Shown in pieces: positions 40,180 to 49,298 of a stretch of 64,000 nt of DNA (position 1 is its first letter; each line of letters opens with the position of its first letter). Both the position numbers and the translations under genes were made by a program. This DNA comes from Archegozetes longisetosus (taxonomy: Eukaryota; Arthropoda; Arachnida; Sarcoptiformes; Trhypochthoniidae). Under the pieces are notes generated by a model, which saw only the letters and a program-made list of their open reading frames with translations, ran no database searches and was not told the origin of the DNA. The stretch lies in NCBI GenBank assembly GCA_018873245.2, contig JAEMBT020000002.1, positions 11,196,001 to 11,260,000 on the forward strand. The letters are read 5' to 3'.

Positions 40180-40365
40180 TCAAAAATGAGTCATATGTTT
40201 TCTGTGCGATCCAACTTTTGTGCTACGCCTGTACACAACACTTGCAATGGAACGTGCGATATTGATAAGTGAATCTCTATATTCCGATAGTCTGTAAAGA
40301 ACGTTAGGCTTATTAAGTAACACATTTATTCTATAATTGCATTCAAATGGCCATTCCATCATCAT
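40180..40365 (-). pseudogene. Possible Tc1 transposase C-terminal remnant
   Basis: 62 open codons with SEYRDSLINIARSIASVVYRR, reminiscent of the region of Tc1 transposases after the DDE core. It lies on the same strand as, and downstream of, the clear Tc1 N-terminal remnant at 40733-41114, separated from it by a hairpin MITE. The assignment rests mainly on position. Confidence 0.3.
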
Positions 40366-40473
40366 TAAATTAATTAATATTAAGGATAATTCATATCAAA
40401 TTAATCATCATTGTTTAACTCGTTTCTTTCGTTGGCTCATTGCAATAGTTCAAAAATCTCATGCTTGAGGTCA

Positions 40474-40730
40474 TGGTTTCTAATCTAAGGGTTAACTTAT
40501 TTTGTTCATTTTTTGTAATCAAGCGAAAAGTTTCATGCATTTTCTTAGTTTCAAAACATGAACTTCGATTGGGTAGTATGAAAAGTGCCTTAAGTAACTA
40601 CAACCTGAGGATTAATATCGAACTTTTTACTAGAATTTCGAAATTTAGAAACTGTAAAAAAAAGTGCATAAAACTTTTCGCTTCATTACAAAAAGTGAAC
40701 AAAAAAAGTTAACCTTTGGATTAGAAGCCA
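40474..40730. mobile_element. Hairpin MITE splitting a Tc1 transposase remnant
   Basis: Inverted arms of about 90 bases: left TGGTTTCTAATCTAAGGGTT, right ends as the complement of TGGCTTCTAATCCAAAGGTT; AAGCGAAAAGTTT pairs internally. Total about 257 bases. Its right edge lies where the transposase frame stops making sense. No target duplication could be fixed. Confidence 0.7.
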
Positions 40731-40732
40731 GG

Positions 40733-41114
40733 AACCACGAACAGAAGCAAATATAACACGATTTTGTTTGTGCTGTTGAGTCAGTAACTCCTTTTGGGCG
40801 ACTCTACAAGCAGTGAAACCATTTTCATGCATTCGCTTTACTACAGTATAATATGAATAGTTTAAGTCCAGTCCGTCACATACGTCTTTAGCAGTTTTGA
40901 ATGGTTCTGCAAATCTATTCGCGAGTATATTAATCTCTTGATCGGTAGTTGTTGCGCGTGGCCTTCCAGATCTTGGTAAAGTATTGACATTACCGATCTG
41001 TTCATAGCGGCTTATCCAATGATAAACAGTGTTAATATGACAACTAAATGATAACGCTATTTCTTCGATAGAAAATCTCTTGTAATAAATTTTTACAATT
41101 CCTAATCTAGTTTC
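40733..41114 (-). pseudogene. Tc1/mariner transposase, N-terminal HTH part
   Basis: Continuous open frame on the minus strand encoding two helix-turn-helix units: ETRLGIVKIYYKRFSIEEIA, NTVYHWISRYE, the linker LPRSGRPRATT (the GRPR hook of Tc1 proteins), then DQEINILANRF and VKRMHENGFTACR. It has no start codon in place and no DDE catalytic domain after it. Dead element. Confidence 0.85.
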
Positions 41115-41404
41115 ATATAGTAATTGGCGTAATTATCGCAAATTAATATTAATAAAGAGTAAACACGTGTATAAATCAGCCCTTTTCGTGAATTTTACAT
41201 AGTTTAAACTTTAAAGTAAATAACAATAAGTTATTGTCTGTTATCAAACTTTATTCTTAACTATATTAGTGGTAATTTTTATGTCATTTTATTGACAAAA
41301 AAAGTTTTAATATCAAGTTTTAGTGTGTGGAGTTTCATTTTATTCGTACGATTCCTTTCGCGCTCAATATAATTCAAGCAATAACTTATCAAACGATAGT
41401 ACTA

Positions 41405-41520
41405 TTGCCGATGGTGTTCGCCCATTTGACCCAATACCCTTTGACCTTAAAAGTTTTCCCATTTAACCCGTTCATCATTTATCTCAATTCGGTTGACTCA
41501 AAGTGCCAGTCGCTTTGTTG
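41405..41520. mobile_element. End fragment of a CAAATGGGCGAACACC element
   Basis: Contains TGGTGTTCGCCCATTTGACC, with GACCTTAAAAGTTTTCCCAT after it. An inverted, similar copy is at about 43270-43397. The two could be the ends of one larger foldback element disrupted by the 41614-42459 insertion, or two copies of one MITE. Confidence 0.5.
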
Positions 41521-41613
41521 TACAGCGTTTTCGACCACTTCTTGTTAAATTACGAACTGTTCCGAAAGTGTTTCTTTTTTACGACTTTATAAGCACATGA
41601 GGTCAAAAACAGT

Positions 41614-42459
41614 GGGTATTCTCGGGAATAAGGGAAATCGAATTTCAAAAAAAATTTTGCATGAACCGATTTCTCTTTTCAAAAGAAAAATAAAGATCCA
41701 AACCCCATCCACCGGAAACGCCCCCTCAATTTTTTGCGAATTTTCAGATTTTATTCAATTTTCACATAATTTTCAGGATATATTTCGATAGATATCGATT
41801 CCTCTCATCATAGGAAAAATAAAAATTCCTCCCCCTTGAAAATTTCGGCCCATATCCTTGCTTCTCTACTGGCAATCTTGAGTCGTTCATTAGATCTATT
41901 CCGAAACCCATAGGAATGTGTATTGCGGCCAGTGGTTAATTTTTAATTCTTTTTGTGGTTATCAACTAGTCTGTAAACTGTAATCAAAGGATGAACGGAA
42001 AATATCAATTCACTGATATTTTATTGAATAAATTGTGAGATCGATGATTCCATTGCTCCCTTCTGTAATTCGCAAAACTTTGAAGGGGCGTTTTCGACTT
42101 GTGGTGTTTGAGTTTTTATTATACTCATGATGAGAGGAATCGATATCTATCGAAACATATCCTGAAAATTTACTTAAATCTGAAAATTCGCAAAAAATTG
42201 AGGGGGCGTTTCCGGTGGATGGGGTTTGATTTTTATTTTTCCCATGATGAGAGGAATCGATTTCTATCGAAATATATTATGAAATTATGTGAAAATTGAA
42301 TAAAATCTGAAAATTCGCAAAAAAATTGAGGGGGCGTAACTCGTGAAGGGGGCGTTTCCGGTGGATAGGGTTTGGATCTTTATTTTTCTTTTGAAAAGAG
42401 AAATCGGTTCATGCAAAAGTTTTTTTGAAATTCGGTTTCCCTTATTCCCGAGAATACCC
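41614..42459. mobile_element. Foldback element with perfect 8-bp target duplication
   Basis: Starts GGGTATTCTCGGGAATAAGG and ends with the exact complement; AAAACAGT flanks both sides (41606-41613 and 42460-42467). The right half carries a repeated unit of about 160 bases in which GGGGGCGTTTCCGGTGGAT and GAGAGGAATCGAT recur; the left half has the inverted version once. No transposase. The 8-bp duplication fits hAT or Foldback-type transposition. Confidence 0.8.
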
Positions 42460-42556
42460 AAAACAGTTATTACAACTTTGAAAATAATATTATATTTAGG
42501 TTCTAATAAAGTTATAACAGCTTACTTATTGCTGTCTGATTATATTTATTACTTAT

Positions 42557-42650
42557 ATATATAAGTTGCGACTGTTATACTAGTATATATATGAGTTATA
42601 TATATATGAGCTATATATATATATGTTATATATACATAAGTTATATATAT
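42557..42650. repeat. AT-rich (TATA)n microsatellite
   Basis: Repeated TATATATGAGTTA/TATATATAT motifs, about 95 bases, replacing the TTGCTTATATT text of unit 1. Confidence 0.85.
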
Positions 42651-42839
42651 GAGTTCTGGCTCTTGAGTACTAAGCCTGTTATCGGCGAGATATCAAACTG
42701 AAGTAATTGAGTGGTTGACGAATGAGTTATTCAATAAATAAATACTTAAAACATTTTATTAAACTTGCCAACTGAGAATATATTCATAACAGCGAACTGA
42801 TACTGCCTATTGTTTTCATATGTTTAAGGCTTTTATGCT

Positions 42840-43398
42840 TTTTGATCATACCCCGTTTGACCCAAAGACCTCTTGACCCTTTCATTATTTAACTCTATAC
42901 GATATAACCCAATGTTATTTAATCCAAAGTTCATGTGACTCAATTTTATTAATGCAAAATCTAACTTTAAATTTTCAAATAAAACGACAAAATATAAATT
43001 CATAATAAAGTATAAATACAAGTTTAAAAATGATTGAATTAACGCTTAAATTTTAATTTTTGTATCGGTTTAAAATTTAAATTCTTATAAAAAAATGTAT
43101 AATACGGTATAAATACATGATTATTAATGAGTTAAAATGACTTGAGTATAAAAGGTTATTTTTTATAACAAAGTTTATCTGATGAAAACTATTAAGTCTA
43201 CACATAACGTAAAAAAGTAAGATTAGACAGAAAATCCCAAATATTTTACATGTGTGGTATGTAAACATGACTTAGGCCAACTGGTACTTTGGGTCAACCG
43301 AATTGGGATAAATGATGAACGGGTTGAATGGGAAAATTTTTACGGTCAAAGGGTACTTGGATCAAATGGGAATCGGGTCAAATGGGCGAACACCATGC
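42840..43398. mobile_element. MITE-like insertion in duplication unit 3
   Basis: Interrupts text colinear with unit 1 (ending GGCTTTTATGC, resuming TATTTGTGCTGAAC). Its right end is the inverted form of the 41405-41520 sequence (GGTCAAATGGGCGAACACCA), and the left end has GTTTGACCC and TTGACCC motifs. Inside is AT-rich with no gene. Confidence 0.55.
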
Positions 43399-44147
43399 TT
43401 TTTATGTATTTGTGCTGAACTTTTAATCTTCTTTACAATTGTAATAAATAAGAGTTAAGACTATAACACAAAGCGTGATTCACCTCAAATCTGGACTACC
43501 TTAGGTTCAGAAGAGACGAGCTAAAGCTAGCCTCAGGTAAACATTAATTAAATAATTAAATGTTTAATAACTAGTTACCAACTCATAATGATTTCTGTTC
43601 ATAGAAATTTGATTGAAGTAACACTAATGTACAACTTTTCTGACAAGTAAATTCAATTGATTGGTATGTCAGAGAAAAATTTGACAAAAATCATTGATTT
43701 CTCGAATAAAAATTCATCTGATAAACAAGTCACTGAGTAAAGTTAGTAAAAATTGTAAATTGTAAACAATTCAATGAATTTAGAATTAAATTTGATTACA
43801 TGACTTATGATTAACTTGAATGCATGCAGAGCTTCCTCAGTATAATCTATTTAGTGACCAAAACATGCATTAATAGAAAACGGGGGATAGTTTGTGGGCT
43901 AAACTGAATTATAATTGTTAAAACTGAATAAGAGTTAGTTACACTTAAAGTTATACAACGACGAAAAGTTTATCGAAGGAGCTACCTTCAGGTTGGGCAT
44001 CAAAATGGGCAGAACTACTAATAATGAAAGATTGAGACAAACACGAGAGGCGCACTATTGAACAGAGTTAAATTGAATCGAATTGAGTAGAGTTAGAACG
44101 GAATAGATTTATATCGACTTACAAACATCTAAAGCTTAGAAAACTCA

Positions 44148-45790
44148 CACTGGAGGTATCTCAAGTGATTATCGAGTTTGAATTTCGAACTAAATTTTTA
44201 TTAAAGTACTCGTCTTGAGATACCTAACGAACATAATCTTAGATTGCGAATGCGCTCCGAGCGGTCAGAAATAAGCACCCGAAACATGCCAGTTTTGTGT
44301 ATAAAATATGATGAAATACACAAAACTTGTTACAAACTTTTATTAGGGAAAAATTCTAATTACCAACAACTAATTGAGTAAACTAAAGTACATCTCTATA
44401 CATGCAACTTAATATAAATTTTAAACATAAACAATAATGTTTGCTAACATATCAAATGTTTTAAAACTATTAATAGAATATTCTAACGTCAATTTAAATA
44501 TTGGTAGCATAGAACCAAATTCAGTAGAAATAACAATTGCTATTAAATTGTACGAATATATGAAAAATTTAATGTTATATAATAAAAGTAGAGATTCTGA
44601 TAATAAAAAACCTTAGTGCGATAGTGATACAAATATTGATGACAAATATGACGATTGTGACTATGATTTTATAAATGAAGAAATTAAAAGTGAGACTGAT
44701 TCTAAAGTTTCGTTTGAATATATGACGAAAGTAGTCGAATATCATACATACAAAACCCCCACATACAAACATACACCCAAAACATACATTTAAAACACTT
44801 CAAAGCAAATTTCTCAGACTTAAACAACCGCAACAATTGAAACGATTTAAGCAATATGTTGATAATGGGGGTGGGGACCAAAAAGCAAAAGCTGATTGAG
44901 ATTTGCAAATTTATTTGGGAAAAGTTTTAAAATGCACGAGAAAAACTTTTAGCGGTTCATGACAAAGGTTGCAAAAATGTGGACGTATTAAAGCGAAAGA
45001 ATTGAACATTGAATTCAAAGCTAGTAAAAAATTTTTACAAAAATTCAAATCAAAATTTAGAATAATTAATAGCATGAAAAAAAGTTGTCAAAAAACTTTC
45101 TTAGAGACCAAGAAAAAATAAAGACAGATACATTTAATTTTCGATAAAATGTTATTAATGCAATGTCTCAATACAATAGGATAAGACTCGATGAGATCGA
45201 TAATGATCTTAAGAATAGACTGACATTAATTAAATCTTTTTCTCTAATTTGGGATCAGATCTCATCGATTAAATTTAATAATATGATTTTATATGCATGG
45301 AAATCGTCTGAATATGTTCTTGAAAATTTTGAATTAAAACTGTAAAAGAAATATGCTTTGAAGTGATTCAAATTATTGCGATATAGACGATTGTGGCGAT
45401 TTCTTTTTTATTTGCTGTTCTCATTGCGATAAAAATTTATGTTTAAATCATTTTTTTTCATTCATATCATGTCCACTATATATAATTAAAATGAAGTGTA
45501 TATAAGTATTTGTTTAAAATTTATATTAAGTTGCATGTATAGAGATGTACTTTAGTTTACTCAATTAGTTGTTGGTAATTAGAATTTTTCCCCAATAAAA
45601 GTTTGTAACAAGTTTTGTGTATTTCATCATATTTTATACACAAAACTGGCATGATTCGGGTGCTTATTTCTGACCGCTCGGAGCGCATTCGCAATCTAAG
45701 ATTATGTTCGTTAGGTATCTCAAGACGAGTACTTTAATAAAAATTTAGTTCGAAATTCAAACTCGATAATCACTTGAGATACCTTCAGTG
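44148..45790. mobile_element. 1.64-kb DNA transposon, TIR about 270 bases, TSD TCA
   Basis: Ends are inverted copies starting CACTGGAGGTATCTCAAG (left) and CACTGAAGGTATCTCAAG (right, complement), nearly identical for about 270 bases; TCA flanks both sides (44145-44147, 45791-45793). The interior carries a decayed coding region on the plus strand with several stops: an Asp/Glu-rich part, a basic segment resembling a CENP-B/Tigger HTH (RIKAKELN, EFKASKKFLQKF), an NMILYAWKSSEY segment, and a Cys/His tail CGDFFFICCSHCDKNLCLNH. The CACTG end and 3-bp duplication recall CACTA or Harbinger elements, while the coding remnants recall Tigger; superfamily not settled. Confidence 0.75.
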
Positions 45791-45893
45791 TCAGTTATAA
45801 AAATATATGGTTAGATAAATTGGCATTGAACTCAGTCCCAGGTAATTAATCTATAAGTTGCAGTCATCTATTAATGGAATTTTATAGTTTTAT

Positions 45894-46061
45894 GTACCGT
45901 GATCTACAATTGCTATCAATCAAACAGTCTCGATAGCACTTTGTTTCAATATATGCTAATTTGGTCTTTAGACCAATATAATAAAATAATGATGCAATAC
46001 AATTGAAAAACTAAAGTGCTATTTCTGCTGTTTGATTAATAGCAATTGCAGATCACAGTAC
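45894..46061. mobile_element. Hairpin MITE of about 170 bases
   Basis: GTACCGTGATCTACAATTGC at the left pairs with GCAATTGCAGATCACAGTAC at the right, and CAAACAG/CTGTTTG further in. Arms of about 60 bases. No ORF. Confidence 0.7.
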
Positions 46062-46197
46062 AAGGTTCATAGTTGCAACAGTACATAACACATATTATCA
46101 CTTATTAATCACGCTTATTAAGCAATCAAACTGTTATATACTAACGTACTATCACTAGTGTACTAATGCTTAAGCTTGCCTTGTGTGCCGCCTCACT

Positions 46198-47442
46198 TAA
46201 AGGAGAATGCCCATTTTACTCCTCCGGTGCGCCGCACCCTCACTTATGTAAATTGATAGATCTCAACGTGTACTCAAATAATATGTTTTAGCCTAATCGG
46301 TACATCCCTGTGGCCCCTAGTGGCCATAAAAGTTATATTCAACGTATGCACTTGTTGCAACTTTTTGAATTAAATGAGCGAAATGAAATATATTTTCAGT
46401 TTGAATATACAATAAAGAATAAAATAATAAAAGCAAAATAATGAAAGCAAAGCAAGTTGTAAAGAACGAAAGCAAAGATGACTCGTTAAAACCTAAAGCA
46501 TTTGCAATATATACCTGAATATCTAAAATCACCTAAAATATTCAAAATCATTGAATAAAAATAAAATAAAAACTAAAAGTAGAATAAAATAGCATAAAAT
46601 ATAATATGAATAAATATAAATAAAATCAATCGCTGTCAGTGTCACTTAACCTAGGCCTTGGACCAGGCCGGTAAAAAAAACTTATCCAGCTAGCTTGCCG
46701 GCTTGGTATCTCGAGTTCGTACCTATCGCATCCGAGATACCACAGGACAACCATAACGTATGCACAGCACCCGGTGGTCCTGAGTCCGTTCTTACACTGA
46801 CAATAATGATAGGATAATATCACAGACTCGATGGTAGCCATACTCCCCCGAGGCTGTCGGACACCTCGGCTAAAGGCATTGGCCGGGAGGGGAGACTGTA
46901 GCATACTCGTCACTGGAGACCCTCTACCTAATCTCCAGCGCGGGCTTTATTTGAGAGGGTACCGCCCGAGACCCTCCTACGTGTTTCCTGAGACATGAAC
47001 AACTAAACTGTTCGCCAATATATTTTGAATAAGATATGATATCCATATGGGATGGACATTACTCGACTCAGCTCTTTATTTTGCACTAAATGATGCCACG
47101 TTCACAGAGATCGGCCAACGAAAAATGGACCACTAGCTAATTGCGAATAACTCTGTAGCCTTTGACCTTCGCACTTCGAAATCAAGCTATTTGGACTCTA
47201 CTCGTCATTCTGAGTCGAACGACACCAAATTCATCGAAATCCGGACTGTAACCACTTCGATACAAGCGCAAAATGCATCTGTTGGTCACAACTTTGATGG
47301 TCACTATAGGCCACAGGGATGTCCAAATTGAGCTACGACCTATTTATTATTTTAGTACTCGCTAAGATCTATCGATTGACATAGGTGGCGTTGCGGCGCA
47401 CTCGGGGACAAAATGGACAAAGGGTTTGGGCACTCTCCTTTA
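46198..47442. mobile_element. 1.24-kb DNA transposon remnant with SWIM-like ORF
   Basis: Left end TAAAGGAGAATGCCCA and right end complement TAAAGGAGAGTGCCCA; inverted similarity continues through GTGCGCCGCA, ATTGATAGATCT and ACATCCCTGTGGCC, over about 130 bases. No target duplication was found. The interior has markedly higher GC than its surroundings and encodes a transposase tail on the minus strand (next entry). Confidence 0.7.
46626..46913 (-). pseudogene. Transposase C-terminal fragment with SWIM-type zinc-binding motif
   Basis: Open frame of about 95 codons containing YHYCQCKNGLRTTGCCAYVM then LWYLGCDRYE. This matches the CxC...C..H signature seen at the end of transposon proteins (typically CxCKxGxRTxGCCxH), but the last ligand here is Tyr instead of His. 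The rest of the protein is missing, leaving only a tail between the inverted repeats. Family assignment from recall of the motif. Confidence 0.55.
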
Positions 47443-47631
47443 CTAATCAGTCAATATAGATATCGAGTTCTTAAAAATCACTTCATTTATATGCAAATCT
47501 TACATTAACTGTAAATGTTCCAGTTAGTTTTATCGCGAATACCCGATGATAGATATGGTAAATGGAAGAAGTTTATTGTATTTTATTGTAATTGTGATAA
47601 CTGTTTTAGTTCAGTTCGTAGTGTCATAAGA

Positions 47632-47705
47632 GTTGAGCCCTGTATTTCGCTAACTTTTCCTTCAATACTCCCAAATGGTATTCAGTGGTTATTCATTCAA
47701 ATCAA
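47632..47705 (-). pseudogene. DRG2 exon-2 fragment (decayed copy)
   Basis: Text TTGAGCCCTGTATTTCGCTA and CCCAAATGGTATTCAGTGG matches DRG2 exon 2 (30125-30179) almost base for base, including the acceptor side. It ends where the hAT element is inserted. Confidence 0.85.
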
Positions 47706-47713
47706 TATAAACC

Positions 47714-48357
47714 CATGCTGACCACCTCTCACGCATCGGAGGGTTTGATTCACGTCTTCCGCATCGCCTACTTGCGTGAGGCGAGAGTCTCACGCATTTA
47801 TAAAATTTATTGAAATTCATTAAAGTATCTATAGATGAGGACTAGTTATTCGATAAAAATTTTCAATTTGGCTTTTGCTTCTATTAGTGATAAAGATGAA
47901 GCTCTGAATAGTGATAAGCTTCGAGTCAAACTTTTGAAAATCAATTCTGCCAAACTTAACAAAAAATTACTGAATCAGTTCTTTACGTCCCGACAGCAAA
48001 TGACTTTGTCGAAAGATTATTTAGTCAAATGAAGAAATTATGGGATGACGAGGGAAGCCAAATGAGTATTGATTTGGTCAGTGCAAAGGTCTGCATAAAG
48101 TCTAACCTTCAAATGCCATGCATTGATTTTGCTGATTGCGTTTCGAAGATATTAAAAGCCGCAAAATCTAATAAAAAATACACTTTCAAATGTAATTAAT
48201 TGTTCGCTAATAACTTCTGTAATTCTCGACAATTTAAGTTTTTATCTAACTTAAGTGAAAAATTTATTGATCTCCGGAATTTCATTGAAAAAATTGCTTA
48301 CTCCCTCCTTTGTATCGAAATCTCATGCAAGTGATCAGAACCGAGGTGGTCAGCCTG
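47714..48357 (+). mobile_element. hAT transposon, internally deleted, TSD TATAAACC
   Basis: Left end CATGCTGACCACCTC and right end complement CAGGCTGACCACCTC. TATAAACC is duplicated exactly on both sides (47706-47713, 48358-48365), the 8 bases expected for hAT. The host sequence is the intron between the DRG2 exon-1 and exon-2 fragments of unit 4, so insertion followed duplication. A subterminal hairpin of CTCACGCA/TGCGTGAG lies at 47738-47795. Confidence 0.9.
47975..48199 (+). pseudogene. hAT transposase C-terminal dimerisation domain
   Basis: Open frame SVLYVPTANDFVERLFSQMK, then MSIDLVSAKVCIKSNLQ, ending at TAA. This is the hATC domain (P.SN..VER.FS). The preceding 47835-47974 is open in another frame and has no start joined to it, so the gene is truncated and shifted. 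Confidence 0.85.
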
Positions 48358-48384
48358 TATAAACCAATATTTGGTATAGTTCAA

Positions 48385-48510
48385 GAAAATTTGATCTAAT
48401 AATCAAATCAAATGCATTCAAACCTTAATTATTTGAGTTTGAGATATTTCTTTTTCTATTTAACTGATTCTCTCGAGAATTGCCATCTTTTCTGATGATA
48501 TATAAAATTA
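48385..48510 (-). pseudogene. DRG2 exon-1 fragment in duplication unit 4
   Basis: TCAAATGCATTCAAACCTTA and GATTCTCTCGAGAATTGCCAT match DRG2 exon 1 and its flanks (30238-30320); the initiator is kept, but the exon is followed by a decayed exon 2 and the hAT. Confidence 0.8.
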
Positions 48511-49076
48511 ATATTAATTTGAACAACAATTAAATAGTTAAGGATTAGTGGAAAATATAAAATATCAAAGTTATTCGATTGAGTAGGAGTAAGGATTTAT
48601 GCGATATGAGTACAGATACAACACAAGTGAAGACGTTAGAATGACTGGCGCACTGCTGTCTACTTTATGTTAGGTTTGCGGTCCGTCCGGTAAAGCTTCT
48701 AGTGAACAGCTGATGTGACCAAAAGCGTAAACAACAAACCGGAATCCAATGTAACTGTACACTTGGGTATGGCATTTAGCTAGACTTATGTTTGGTATGT
48801 CTACTTGTTAACTAAGTGTTAATTGCACACAAGTTAGGTTCGCACGGAAACAAACTTTATTTAACTTTATTTCAAAAGTACATCAATATTGCATTAATGA
48901 ATAGAGGAATGTACCCAAAATATAACCTTGAGATAGCAGACTTACGAGGCAAAACTATGAACAATTCTAAATAACCGATTAGTAATAATAGCTGGATAAG
49001 TAATGATATTTAAATAAGTATAGCGGTTGTCGATAATTTACGAGAAACACCGGTAATATTAAAAGCATATGTAATA

Positions 49077-49298
49077 TTATTCCCTATACTTGAGAGGAAA
49101 GTCTTGGACTAATTGGCTATCAGTAGTGAAGAATTGGTATTTTTGAACTGTTTGTATCACTCTTCCTGGGTCTTTAATCGGAATTTGCTTGGCCGATGAT
49201 TGGACATTATCAGTAGAACCATTTATCAGGTCTTGAATCGAAACAGATTCACTTCCATCAGACGTCGTTGTTTCGTCAGATTCAGTTCCACCAGACAT
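49077..49298 (-). CDS. Small acidic protein, duplicated family, copy D
   Basis: 73 codons from the ATG aligned with copy B; begins MSGGTESDETTTSDGSESVS (a short internal expansion relative to B) and ends SQLVQDFPLKYRE. A splice acceptor (GGACTCAG) lies about 25 bases upstream at 49324, and a GTAAGT donor on the same strand at 50759 lies in the sequence aligned with copy B's donor. Acidic N-terminal half. No known domain. Whether it is expressed is unknown. Confidence 0.45.
   Translation of the reverse strand: MSGGTESDETTTSDGSESVSIQDLINGSTDNVQSSAKQIPIKDPGRVIQTVQKYQFFTTDSQLVQDFPLKYRE

Larger units (their letters stand above)
42468..46150. repeat. Segmental duplication unit 3 (no small ORF)
   Basis: Begins in text matching unit 1 near 31880 (AACTTTGAAAATA, then ATAACAGCTTA), continues through the block near 43400-44140 that matches 32190-32800, and after the 44148-45790 transposon resumes with text like 35790-35850. 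The part that would carry the small ORF is absent to the left. Its aligned donor reads ATAAGT at about 43803 instead of GTAAGT. Confidence 0.6.

Noticed and set aside
42099..42564. Two open frames with WMGFDFYFSHDERNRFLSK-like text
   Set aside because: Both fall in the inverted and tandem repeats of the foldback element and mirror each other; they are translations of repeat DNA.
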